64,000 nt of DNA, from positions 62,001-126,000 of the forward strand of contig NZ_JAQSWB010000006.1 in assembly GCF_029266855.1 (NCBI RefSeq), given 5' to 3'. Below, one piece after another: positions 20,301 to 27,518 of this stretch; positions within the stretch are counted from its first letter, which is position 1, and each line of letters opens with the position of its first letter. Source of the DNA: Fluviicola sp. (lineage in GTDB: Bacteria > Bacteroidota > Bacteroidia > Flavobacteriales_D > Crocinitomicaceae). The position numbers and the translations under genes were made by a program. The notes under the pieces are model-generated. The model was not told where the DNA came from. It worked only from the letters and a program-made list of their open reading frames with translations, and made no database searches.

Positions 20301-21001
20301 TCTTTTTTATAAATGGTTTGTGAACAGTTCCCTTTATCATCAAAAACAAATTCCGGAAGCCATTCATAAATCTTAGTTGGGTCTTCGGGATTTGAAATGA
20401 CCGAATTGGCACTCCACCCAAAAAGTGTGGTGATATTTTCTTTCGTTATGACACGCCACTTAATGATTCCTGTTGCTTTTTCCGTCCATCGTTCGATGCG
20501 GGCAAATAATCCTTCGATACGTGGCTTGTAGTTTCTGATGGTAAACAACGCATCTGCAGAAACCCGCTCATTGATGACATAATCATTATCAGGGCCTATC
20601 AGAAAGCTTCCATCGGGTTTTTTTGTAAACTCAGGAACCAAGTCTTCGGATTCAGAAAATAAGAAAGTATCCGAATCAATTCCATCAAGATATTGAGGTA
20701 ATCCTTGATCTGTTTTGCGTTTAATGGATTCTAAATTTAAACCCCAACCCAAACCAAATATTCCATTACCTCCACCTGAGCTATAGGAAAGAGTTAACGA
20801 AGGAGATACTCCCCTGATCGAGGAAAAAGGAAGATCAATGGAAAATGAAGAAGTCCCGTTAACAGCATTCACGGAAAACTTCTCATCAATAGATTTGATT
20901 GCTCCTCCACCTTTCGGTAATGTAATAGAAGGAACTTCAATAGCATTTGATTTGGTTTTTCCACCATCGGTTTTCAGGAATGTAGCGTTCGAATCTTTCA
21001 T
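13418..21001 (-). CDS. Tc toxin TcB-TcC fusion: Rhs cocoon with variable C-terminal cargo
   Basis: A 2527-residue protein, first gene of the Tc operon. An SpvB domain opens it (KGGGAIKSIDEKFSVNAVNG from residue 30, then SYSSGGGNGIFGLGWGL). FG-GAP/VCBS-type repeats follow at about 484-680 (LADLDGDG, LDLNGDGKPELV, ADMSGDGLTDIL, LADIDGSGTADIIYLG), then the TcdB middle domains. RHS/YD repeats run from about 1500 to 2150. The Rhs core RWLSSDPIGIGDGVNLYAY then NNPINLLDKTGH ends at residue 2229; in TcC proteins this is the self-cleavage region. Residues 2230-2527 are the cargo, described separately. TcB and TcC are separate genes in Photorhabdus; here they are one chain, as in several other Tc loci. 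It has no signal peptide and 508 gene-free bases upstream. No immunity gene or holin is adjacent. Confidence 0.93.
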   Translation of the reverse strand: MKDSNATFLKTDGGKTKSNAIEVPSITLPKGGGAIKSIDEKFSVNAVNGTSSFSIDLPFSSIRGVSPSLTLSYSSGGGNGIFGLGWGLNLESIKRKTDQGLPQYLDGIDSDTFLFSESEDLVPEFTKKPDGSFLIGPDNDYVINERVSADALFTIRNYKPRIEGLFARIERWTEKATGIIKWRVITKENITTLFGWSANSVISNPEDPTKIYEWLPEFVFDDKGNCSQTIYKKEDSTGFDDSSLHNRNRLKNGSITYTNLYPDKVLYGNKTPYKKFGDAFPAEADYLFQTVFDYGTTDSNTEAFDTLNPWDFRTDAFSDYKAGFEIRTTRLCKRVLLFHIFEELALKANKSDKKTLIKSINFEYDSATEQAFTFLTKITSFGYIKKPDGSYSHKHSPPMEFEYQKHQWNKEVKTISPDALVHAPAGLDEQDYQFTDLYNEGLSGILTEQANGWYYKHNLGDGKFEQAKLVSPKPSFTGLGRQLQLADLDGDGGKQLVSYGAEPRGFFELDDDNQWQGLQSFKTLPTINFSDPNTRMLDLNGDGKPELVISEENVFTWYESEGRDGFSPAEQTLKSFDEETGPHIIFADAEQTIFLADMSGDGLTDILRIRNGEVCYWPNLGYGKFGAKVGFDNSPVFDHPDAFDPSYLHLADIDGSGTADIIYLGKSKFTCWKNLSGNRFGTSPFEIDSFPEIHSQSKITVTDLLGNGVACIVWSSSLSKDGDVPLKYIDLMNSQKPHILVSYKNNLGKEVSLEYTPSTKFYLEDKLAGKPWVTKLHFPIHCVSKTTTKDKISGHKFTSEYSYHHGYYDHAEREFRGFGMVQQTDAETFEHWVKSGAVNITDETLHQEPIITKTWNHTGAFLRNETILNQFAKDYWHEEIQRQGFPVTHHEVTLPDARLITAPGIDPILLDNLSMQEWQEAYRSCKGMGLRVETFAKDAAKFGNTDAARKKELTPFSVATHNCVIELLQPKGKNKHAVFIVKESESISYNYERNAADPRIAHSFNIKLDEYGNVLESASVVYPRLVVDAALPPETQAEQGKTITIYTRNQFTNDVIGNDVYRLRLPSETKSYELKGVSKSNVYYSLSDFEDILSDANSDTALYHELDKPLNGSTPQKRLIEHVRSTYYSNNLQTGLAPNQLESLALPYDSYQLAYTKELLHAIYSEKKSDSELVDLMKEGKYFSSDGDTNWWIPSGKMNFIDPGIPWADSLIKAQNRFYTPVSYTDPYGAVTKVKFNGPDCLFIKETTDALGNKSGVDSFNFRTLSPKKMKDVNGNFSEVISDELGLIKASALLGKGDQADDLTGISEISDPAETAAVLSFFQAANSVDLTTIGKNLLNHATTRFVYDFETYMTNGKPVVVAAIGRETHYRKTDGNLNPESKIQIAFEYSSGLGEVIMKKVQTEPGLAKQVIVNPDNTLDITEINTDTTVPKQLRWIGNGKTIKNNKGNPVKQYEPYFSTTWKYEDYKELVETGVSPVMYYDAAGRLIKTELPDGTFSKVLFDSWKQEIYDANDTVLESDWYITRTAVGADAKEKKAALKAAKHANTPNTLHFDTLGRPILSVDHIRNIQTETDEFQLTRTDLDVEGNLRIVTDARNNVVMQYKYGMLGNLAYQQSMDAGKRWLLTNILGNPLCTWDERDHEFQYFYDVAHRPLYSVVINTVGKPGDSLLNNIYDRIVYGESLLLPNRSNEGLLQAKNILGQVIQHYDTAGLMDVSNYDFKGQPHSTTRKLASNYKEVANWTDAKLANLNLVLEPGTGFVFETETDALGRITRQTSPDGSVRTPSYNEGGLLNGESILHPGDALTSIYIKNIDYNEKGQREKITYGNDVSTRFHYDKETFRLKRLESKRLNNEVLQNLHYTFDAVGNITTIEDKAIPISFFANSVIEPVSEYTYDALYRLVEATGRENSAALNFGTCDNWNDKPFMHAVNSGDSMAVRNYTQRYQYDEVGNIREMKHLAVGGNWTRGYDYETVNNRLKSTQIGDNGNPANYTKYKHHAAHGFLEELPHLEQISWNFKEEVVLTSRQQCTEDNIPVITYYQYDGSGQRIRKITENQAVNNQAPTKKEERIYVAGYEWYKKHTGTNAGLERVSLSLVDEGHRFVMVETRNGVNDGTEKQLVRYQLHNHLGSASLELDGSPNAKLISYEEYHPFGTTAYQAINAAIKSSAKRYRYTGMERDEETGLEYHSARYYLPWLGRWLSSDPIGIGDGVNLYAYARNNPINLLDKTGHLSKENKQFITDAKKHLTDRKKSLNDSIADKEKKIEDRFAKDDSYMKTIYGKQYDKLSEADKKKRTRAAYISDQIYSKLYDARKEAGIFKLKTQLGKIEDLLNFYSTHKFTDDSLLLANVVVNEAPNQSDAAKKGVAYAWMNRNGGTLVVPKGADISHYIGVEKRLADLSTRAEKAEKIAANKKAAGLNAKDLFLRNFKDSVIAADARLADATPDVNDPTQGATHWVSPQNLDKNKPPGNYYLREFEGLKVYFPTWARSEKWMADNPEEAKKIANPSKYQEFGIPGVPQKQFLFYKGVK

Positions 21002-21509
21002 TTCAGCATTCAGTAAATAGCAGAAAAAACAGATTGATCAGTTACAAATCCAATAGAGATATTTAGCGGATTAACGCTTTAATTCAATGAATATGAGCTG
21101 CCTGGAATTTCCGGCTGGTTTTCGAATTAAAAATAGAGCGAATTATTTTACTCCTGATTGTGGTTTTCCGCAAGTCAGAAGTGTTATTGATTATTTGGCA
21201 ATATTCAGCGATCAATTGGCGTGAATAAATGATTTTATTGAAGACCTAAAAGTTTATGTACTAATCTGGTAGCTATTCTTTTGATTGTTTTGGAAGATTA
21301 ACTATTCTCCTTTATTGGTATAAACTGTCTTTGTTTGTTGGATATAAATAGATCAAGCATGGATAGAGCGTAGGTATAGCGTAGGTAGAGCGCTATATCC
21401 CGTACATACCCCGCCCTGAGACGTAGCCCAAGCTAGCGCGAGCGTCCCGCTCGTGCTGACAGAAATTAATCCGTTCCATGAATAATAATTTGCATTTGTT
21501 TTTACAAAC
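21002..21509. other. Gene-free 508 bp upstream of the Tc operon
   Basis: No convincing gene. The part next to the toxin start (21002-21350) is AT-rich and should hold the Tc promoter, but no clear TTG plus TAnnTTTG pair was found. The distal part holds an 11-bp-period repeat (21361-21414) and a GC-rich hairpin at 21434-21457 (AGCGCGAGC and GCTCGTGCT around GTCCC), which may mark the 3' end of the permease gene although no T tract follows. Confidence 0.6.
21361..21414. repeat. 11-bp-period tandem repeat, copy 1
   Basis: Five degenerate units follow each other: GGATAGAGCGT, AGGTATAGCGT, AGGTAGAGCGC, TATATCCCGT (10 bp) and ACATACCCCGC. The unit, the period and the CCCC-ending last unit match the array at 40595-40660. 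Its role is unknown. Confidence 0.65.
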
Positions 21510-22730
21510 TCACACACCCGAAACAAACAACCCATAAACTGCATATCCAAGCAGAAGCAAGGTCAGTAGCACTCCCAGCAAAGATGGAATGGGTATCTTG
21601 TAAATACCCAGCGGTACTTTATAAGGTCTTGCTGTATTCGGCTGTTTTACCCGCAATACAATGACGGAGATGTTTACAAAAAGGAAGGTAATAAAAATGA
21701 AAAAGTTGGCGATCAATGCCACTGTTTCCAGCTTTCCGATAGCGGCAAAGGCAATCATCAATCCGGCCACGAGGATCAAGGCAAACACGGGGGTTTTACG
21801 CTTGCTGGATACCACTGAAAGCCATTTCCATTTTTTGTTTTCTTCTCCTACGTGCAGCAATACCCTCGAACTTCCTATCATATTGGACAATATGGTATTC
21901 GTGGTCGAAAACAAGGCAATCGCCGCAATGATTGTTACTCCTGTTTTCCCCATATCGTTGCTCACAATATCTGATAGAGGATGCTTGCTTTTTCCCAGCT
22001 GATCCCAGGGAATTGCGCTGATTGCACAAACAGCTACGATGAGGTAAACAACCATTACAATACTGCTGGCTGAAAAGAGTGCTTTGGGAATGTTCTTTTC
22101 AGGTGATTTTGTTTCTTCACTCAGTTTTACGATCTCTTCAAAACCGATGTAAGCAAAGTAACTGAGGGCTGCCCCTAGTAAAACATGGTTGAATCCTCCG
22201 GGTGGCATTTCCAAATAATTCACTTTTCCCAAATAAGGGACAGCTACGTAAATCACCAGGGCCAAACCGCAAAATTCGATCACCGTAAAGATAATATTGA
22301 TGACAGAAGACTGCCTGATGCCGGCCACATTAACAAGCCAAACAAAGCAAATGATCCCGAATGCCGCAAGGAATAGGTTAATATCCAGTAATTGGGAGAA
22401 ATAACCTGCAAATGCAATGGAAACAGTGGCCCCGCTCACGATTCCGTTGATTGAGATGATCAATGCGATTGCAAGGGCCATCTTCTTGTTGAATGCATTT
22501 TTTACGTAAATATATTCTGCACCCGAACGGGGAAACATGCTGCTTAGCTCGGCATAGGAAAAAGCACTCATTAATGCGGTAAGGGAAGCTATCGCAAAGG
22601 AAAGCCAGATCATATTTCCGCTGAAACCGGCAACTTTACCGACAATTGCATAGATTCCGGCTCCCAGAATGGATCCGGTACCAAAGAATATAACCTCTGT
22701 TAATCCTAATGTTCTTCTTAGTTTACCCAT
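21510..22730 (-). CDS. Amino acid permease, APC superfamily
   Basis: A 406-residue integral membrane protein with about 11-12 hydrophobic segments and no signal peptide. The first helix carries the APC signature GTGSILGAGIYAIVG (residues 17-31), whose unwound glycine-rich turn binds the amino-acid backbone. SAFSYAELSSMFPRSGAEYIY (the conserved Y-E-L/P-x-S-G stretch) follows, and the loop YFAYIGFEEIVKLSEETKSP is typical of this family. It should import or exchange an amino acid through the inner membrane; the substrate cannot be told from the sequence. It is slightly short for the family. It stands alone, with the Tc operon downstream on the same strand after 508 bases; co-transcription is unlikely but not excluded. 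Confidence 0.85.
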   Translation of the reverse strand: MGKLRRTLGLTEVIFFGTGSILGAGIYAIVGKVAGFSGNMIWLSFAIASLTALMSAFSYAELSSMFPRSGAEYIYVKNAFNKKMALAIALIISINGIVSGATVSIAFAGYFSQLLDINLFLAAFGIICFVWLVNVAGIRQSSVINIIFTVIEFCGLALVIYVAVPYLGKVNYLEMPPGGFNHVLLGAALSYFAYIGFEEIVKLSEETKSPEKNIPKALFSASSIVMVVYLIVAVCAISAIPWDQLGKSKHPLSDIVSNDMGKTGVTIIAAIALFSTTNTILSNMIGSSRVLLHVGEENKKWKWLSVVSSKRKTPVFALILVAGLMIAFAAIGKLETVALIANFFIFITFLFVNISVIVLRVKQPNTARPYKVPLGIYKIPIPSLLGVLLTLLLLGYAVYGLFVSGV

Positions 22731-22803
22731 CCCTCATTTGTTTCACATGATCCGGTCGGTAGTTTATTATGAATTTACGAGGATAAAATCCAACAGGCAA
22801 AAT

Positions 22804-22827
22804 AAAAACTTACATCTTTCCCACATC
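22804..22827 (+). repeat. 24-bp direct repeat, copy 1, promoter-like
   Basis: Identical over 24 bases to 26497-26520. The core CTTACATCTTTCCC resembles a Bacteroidota -7 element and lies about 165 bases before the gene at 22977. Looser similarity continues about 25 bases downstream (TTTATT, then AGGATC) in both copies. Confidence 0.55.
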
Positions 22828-22976
22828 AGAACTTTATTGGAGTTGAGGATCTTCCCCCATGCTGATCTCCTGATCCTGGACAGCGTTAAAAACGTTAATC
22901 GGGGCAGTTGGCCTCTGATTTTGTGTCGCTGAACAGCCGCGGTGCTTTATTTTCGGGCCACAATTAAAATAAGAAA

Positions 22977-25900
22977 ATGAAAAAGATATTACTATCACTT
23001 TTTATCCTTCTGTGTGGATTTCAATTGTTAGCCCAGGACACAACGTGGGTACAAACATTTACATTTGATTCGATCATTACCCGCAGAGCAAGTTTCCAAT
23101 TCCCGGCAACTTTAGACAATCAACGCTTTGAAAAAGTATTGATGTATTACAAATTGAAGTGTAGTCCGCTTACAACGGCGGATCAGTACGATTGCGGAGA
23201 ATGGGATGCACTGACAAATGCCCGGATCTTTGAACATCTCGGAGTTTATGATTCAACTCAGTATGATGGCGAACGTTATAGGGTAAACCTCACTTCTCCG
23301 GCAACTTATCCGTACACATCAACTCCTTTTTACGATCAGCAAACACGTGCGATTTCTCAACGAACGCCGGATGCACTTACATTTTACCCGGTATCGGGAA
23401 CAAATGCAACGAATATGGCTTTTGTTCAAAACGGACATAACGGAGGGAAGTTGCAGTGGATTGTTTCCGCTTCTGAATTAGCAGGATCCGGTGTAAACTC
23501 GGGTGACATTCAGGCTATGCAGCTTGATTTCCTGAACTCACTCGCTTCACTGCAGGGCTTCCAGGTTAAAATGAAGACAACTTCACTAACAAACCTGACA
23601 ACTTGGGAAACCATCGGGTTTACGACAGTTTATAATGCGTCCTTAAACAATGTGATTTCCGGAACAAATGCAATTCATTTTTCCACACCGTTTAATTACG
23701 ACGGAACTTCAAATATTGTCATCGAAATCACTTACAACGATGCCAGGACTGCTCTTCCGGCCTTGGAATTAGCAACAATTAATTCATCTGCGAATACCTT
23801 AAGTTACGATAATTCCAACGGGACCTTCGTTTCTGATGGAACCAATTACGCAGAGATAAACCTGAGCAATGTTGATCTGGGCCAGGATGTAACAATTGAA
23901 TTTTGGTCCAAAGGGAATGGAAATACCGGAGTCGCGACAAGTATTTTCGAAGCTGCGGATTCCCTGGATCAGCGGATTCTGAATATTCATATGCCCTGGT
24001 CAGATAATGTGATTTATTGGGATGCCGGAAGTCTGGGTAGTTCCTATAACCGGATTTCCAAAATTTCCAATGCCTCGGTGTTGGACAATACCTGGCACCA
24101 TTGGGCCTTTGTGAAGAAAGCTTCAACCGGGCAAATGTTCATCTATCTGGACGGAACATTGTGGCATTCGGGTAGCAACCTGAATTTCCCGGTTGGAAAG
24201 GTAACGCGGTTTATTCTTGGGGCAAATAAAGATTATACGGGCAAATGGAAAGGATTTATCGATGAATTTAAAATTTGGTCAAGTGCTTTGAGCCCAACAA
24301 CCATTGCAGCATGGAAAAATCAAAAAACCAATGGTACACATCCGGATTATGCTGATCTGGAAGTATACTATGATTTTGACGGACAGTTGGCAATGATTGA
24401 TCGTTCAGGTCACAACCGGCTTGGAGCAACATTGACTGCAAATATGGTTCAGCACAACAACAGCCCGGTTAGCGGAACGAGAAGTCTGAATTATGTTCCG
24501 AAAGTAAGTTTGGCGCAGGGAACTATGAATGCGGCTACCACAACAACCGAACTGGCTGCGCTTTATCCGGAAACCAGTGTTGTGTTTGAGTATGGAGCTT
24601 TGGATAACAGCTTCGTTATTACGAATAACATGCTGACGTACAGCCAGGGAACGATTGATACCTTAGCGGTGAATTCAACTGTTATTTCCTCAGGCAACAG
24701 CGTAAACGAAGACACGTTGCTTAATGAAACGATCACTTATTACGGTGCACCATTTGAATTGCTGAACGAAATTGAAATCGGAAGATACATTACTCCCTAT
24801 GGTATTCAGTTTGATCTTGGTCCGCAGGGATTTTCCTGGATTTATGATGTAACTGATTATCAGCAATACCTCCACGGCCTGGTAGATTTGGCTGCGCACG
24901 ACAACCGGGAACTCATCAATCTTCGATTTGCTTTCCTGGAAGGAATTCCTCCACGTGACGTGCACAACGTGGAACCGATTTGGAGTAATTGGCGTGGGTA
25001 CAACTACGGCCAAATGGCCAACGATGTGGTGTTGCAGGCAAAGCAGGTAATTCTGTCCGACACTTCAGAAACATTTAGAATCAAAACGAGAATGACCGGT
25101 CACGGACATTTTGGAGCCGGATATTGTTGCGAATGGGAAGATAAAGAACACCGTTTGCTTGTAGATGGCGTTGTGCGCTTTAACTGGCATATTTGGCAAA
25201 CTGACCAATGTGGTGAGAATCCGAATATTTCCCAGGGTGGAACATGGCCTTACGCCCGCGAGGGATGGTGCCCGGGTGACATGGTGAAAGACTACGATCA
25301 TGAATTAACTCCTTTTGTTTCTCCGGGTGATACGGTAACGGTTGATTACTATATCAGTGATGTGCCGGTGAATGATGCGGGACAAGCCGGGGGCGATTAC
25401 ATTACTGCCATTGACCTGGTTTCCTATTCTGCTCCTAATTTCCAGCACGATGCGGCGATTGTTGATGTACTGAATCCGAATAATTATGAGTACTACAGCA
25501 AGTGGAACCCAACCTGTTCCAATCCGCGTGTATTGATCCAGAATACCGGTGAACAACCCTTAACTTCATGTAAAATAGGTTATTGGGTAACACCTAATTT
25601 CTATGCAAGTTATAACTGGACCGGAAACTTAGGCTTCCTGGAAAAAGAAGTGGTCGAATTACCGATAACGGATAACCAGTTCTGGTTCGGCGCGGCAACT
25701 ACAGACGGATTCCATGCTGAGATTTCAGAGATTGGAGGTGCACCGGGAATTGATGAGTACGCTCAAAATAATCAGTTCAAGACGAGATATGCAGCCCCGG
25801 AAGTGGTTGAAAACCCCTTCTATGCGTGGTTTACTACCAATAACAAAGCTTACGAAAATAAGTGGCGCTTGGTTGATGGTGCCGGAAACGTGATTTTTGA

Positions 25901-26414
25901 ACGTCAGACACTTCAAAGCTCCACGGACTACAAGGATACGTTTAACCTTGCTCCCGGATGTTATGCGATTATTATTGAAGATTCGGATGACGACGGATTG
26001 AGTTTCTGGTATTCTGCTCAAACAGAAGGTGAAACCAATGGGGCCTTCCGCGTCCGTGAAGTTGGTGGTTCTATTGTAGAAATATTCCCCGGAGATTTCG
26101 GTTCGTACCACCGCTATGATTTTACCGTAGGGTACACGCTGGATCTTCCCGAAAATGAAATGGCTGATGAATTCCTTGTTTCCCCCAATCCTTCTTCTGA
26201 TAAGATCAGGGTGGAGTATGTTGGAAATGTTGGCGCTAAAGCAATGGTTCAGATCCTGGATCTGAACGGAAGAGTATTGATGACAGAATGGCCCTCAAAT
26301 GTTGGAAATACCTATGGGATGGATTTCACTGTCAACCAACTGAACAGCGGGATGTACTTTGTGAAAATAACGGGTGAATTGGGTTCACGAACCACACAAT
26401 TTATCAAACAGTAA
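22977..26414 (+). CDS. PNGase F-like glycoamidase with LamG insertion, T9SS-secreted
   Basis: A 1145-residue exported protein; the signal peptide ends LLA before QDTTW. Residues about 20-200 resemble the N-terminal domain of peptide-N-glycosidase F (FEKVLMYYKLKC, then CGEWDA). A LamG/concanavalin-like domain sits at about 275-470 (VTIEFWSKGNG, HHWAFVKKASTGQMFIYLDG, KWKGFIDEFKIWSSAL). The PNGase F C-terminal domain follows at about 575-850 (EIEIGRYITPYGIQFDLG, GHGHFGAGYCCEWEDKEH, NWHIWQTDQC). The last 80 residues are a T9SS sorting domain (FLVSPNPSSDKIRVEY, GMYFVKITG). PNGase F removes whole N-glycans from glycoprotein Asn residues. The acidic residues in CGEWD and CCEWED could be catalytic but were not aligned. 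It ends at a strong terminator. The LamG domain is probably a glycan-binding module. Confidence 0.85.
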   Translation: MKKILLSLFILLCGFQLLAQDTTWVQTFTFDSIITRRASFQFPATLDNQRFEKVLMYYKLKCSPLTTADQYDCGEWDALTNARIFEHLGVYDSTQYDGERYRVNLTSPATYPYTSTPFYDQQTRAISQRTPDALTFYPVSGTNATNMAFVQNGHNGGKLQWIVSASELAGSGVNSGDIQAMQLDFLNSLASLQGFQVKMKTTSLTNLTTWETIGFTTVYNASLNNVISGTNAIHFSTPFNYDGTSNIVIEITYNDARTALPALELATINSSANTLSYDNSNGTFVSDGTNYAEINLSNVDLGQDVTIEFWSKGNGNTGVATSIFEAADSLDQRILNIHMPWSDNVIYWDAGSLGSSYNRISKISNASVLDNTWHHWAFVKKASTGQMFIYLDGTLWHSGSNLNFPVGKVTRFILGANKDYTGKWKGFIDEFKIWSSALSPTTIAAWKNQKTNGTHPDYADLEVYYDFDGQLAMIDRSGHNRLGATLTANMVQHNNSPVSGTRSLNYVPKVSLAQGTMNAATTTTELAALYPETSVVFEYGALDNSFVITNNMLTYSQGTIDTLAVNSTVISSGNSVNEDTLLNETITYYGAPFELLNEIEIGRYITPYGIQFDLGPQGFSWIYDVTDYQQYLHGLVDLAAHDNRELINLRFAFLEGIPPRDVHNVEPIWSNWRGYNYGQMANDVVLQAKQVILSDTSETFRIKTRMTGHGHFGAGYCCEWEDKEHRLLVDGVVRFNWHIWQTDQCGENPNISQGGTWPYAREGWCPGDMVKDYDHELTPFVSPGDTVTVDYYISDVPVNDAGQAGGDYITAIDLVSYSAPNFQHDAAIVDVLNPNNYEYYSKWNPTCSNPRVLIQNTGEQPLTSCKIGYWVTPNFYASYNWTGNLGFLEKEVVELPITDNQFWFGAATTDGFHAEISEIGGAPGIDEYAQNNQFKTRYAAPEVVENPFYAWFTTNNKAYENKWRLVDGAGNVIFERQTLQSSTDYKDTFNLAPGCYAIIIEDSDDDGLSFWYSAQTEGETNGAFRVREVGGSIVEIFPGDFGSYHRYDFTVGYTLDLPENEMADEFLVSPNPSSDKIRVEYVGNVGAKAMVQILDLNGRVLMTEWPSNVGNTYGMDFTVNQLNSGMYFVKITGELGSRTTQFIKQ

Positions 26415-26440
26415 CAGGGTAAGTTTGAGTTACAGGAAGC

Positions 26441-26474
26441 GCCGTTTCTCATTGTGAGGAATGGCGTTTTTTTA
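26441..26474 (+). terminator. Intrinsic terminator after the PNGase-like gene
   Basis: Stem CGCCGTTTCTCA pairs with TGAGGAATGGCG (two G-T pairs) around TTG, followed by seven T. It begins 26 bases after the stop codon. Confidence 0.85.
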
Positions 26475-26496
26475 TTCGGTGCCGACAGATCGTAAC

Positions 26497-26520
26497 AAAA
26501 ACTTACATCTTTCCCACATC
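26497..26520 (+). repeat. 24-bp direct repeat, copy 2, promoter-like
   Basis: Exact copy of 22804-22827. It lies between the terminator at 26474 and the gene start at 26586, the place expected for that gene's promoter; the TA of CTTACATC is about 80 bases before the ATG. Confidence 0.55.
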
Positions 26521-26585
26521 TGTGATTTATTTTTTGGAATTCAGGATCGAAACTCCTAAATTTTAATTGACTAAAACAGATCATT

Positions 26586-27500
26586 ATGCCAAAAAAGACA
26601 TCATTTTTTGCCAATCTTTGGACCATAACGAAAGCAACTGCGAAAGACTGGCTCAAGGCTGATCCGTTCAGGCAAAGTGCTGTCGTGGCTTATTATGCTG
26701 TTTTCTCAATTCCTGCTTTACTGGTGATCGTGATTGCCATCGCCGGATTGGTTTTCGGTCAGGAAGCGGTACAGGGAGAGATTTCCGAGCAGATAAAAGG
26801 TGCGCTCGGTCATGATACGGCTGAATCTGTCGAAAATATTATTGCGAAAGTATCTGAACAAAAATCATCTGTTATTGCTACGATTATCGGAGTTGTAATG
26901 CTCTTAATCGGTTCCACCGCAGTATTTTCCGAACTGCAAACTTCTCTCAACCAGATTTGGGAAGTACAAGTGGTTGCCAAAAAGAAATGGTTGAAAACCA
27001 TCAAGAACAAATTGTTTTCTTTCGGCTTGGTCTTATCGCTGGGATTCCTGATGCTGGCCTCCCTGGTGCTTACAGCTGCATTGGAAGCGCTTGGCGGATT
27101 GATCAAAAACCAGCTTCCCGACTTTATACCTTTTTTACTGAAAATTTTAAATTTCCTGCTTTCCTTTGGTGTGATTACGGTCCTTTTTGCATTGATCTTT
27201 AAAGTGCTGCCAGATGCTAAAATCCGTTTACGCGATGTCTGGATCGGGGCAATGACCACAACCTTGCTTTTTATACTCGGAAAATTCGGATTGGGTATTT
27301 ATTTCGCGAAGGCAAATCCTGAATCTGCGTATGGGGCTGCAGGATCAGTTGTACTGATTATGCTTTGGGTTTCTTATTCCTGCATGATCTTGTTCTTCGG
27401 TGCAGAATTCACCAAGCAATACGCAACGTTCCACGGTCATAAACTCGAGCCAACTGCTGAATCTCGGATCATTGAACAACCGGATCCGAAAGCGGTTTGA
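26586..27500 (+). CDS. YihY/BrkB family inner membrane protein
   Basis: A 304-residue protein with about six membrane helices. The N-terminal part carries family features: DPFRQSAVVAYYAVFSIPALLVI (residues 26-48), then a soluble loop (QEAVQGEISEQIKGALG), and LLIGSTAVFSELQTSLNQIWEV after the second helix. The late motif GAAGSVVLIMLWVSYSCMILFFGAEFTK is also typical. The family is widespread; its molecular role is not settled (it was once wrongly called ribonuclease BN). It probably has its own promoter, since a terminator and a promoter-like repeat precede it. It is convergent with the M61 gene, only 18 bases apart, with no clear terminator between them. Confidence 0.88.
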   Translation: MPKKTSFFANLWTITKATAKDWLKADPFRQSAVVAYYAVFSIPALLVIVIAIAGLVFGQEAVQGEISEQIKGALGHDTAESVENIIAKVSEQKSSVIATIIGVVMLLIGSTAVFSELQTSLNQIWEVQVVAKKKWLKTIKNKLFSFGLVLSLGFLMLASLVLTAALEALGGLIKNQLPDFIPFLLKILNFLLSFGVITVLFALIFKVLPDAKIRLRDVWIGAMTTTLLFILGKFGLGIYFAKANPESAYGAAGSVVLIMLWVSYSCMILFFGAEFTKQYATFHGHKLEPTAESRIIEQPDPKAV

Positions 27501-27518
27501 TAACTATTTAATTTGCAA

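Noticed and set aside
21434-21457. GC-rich hairpin as terminator of the permease gene
   Set aside because: The stem is good but no T tract follows on either strand, and such hairpins occur as repeats in Bacteroidota; listed only as spacer content.
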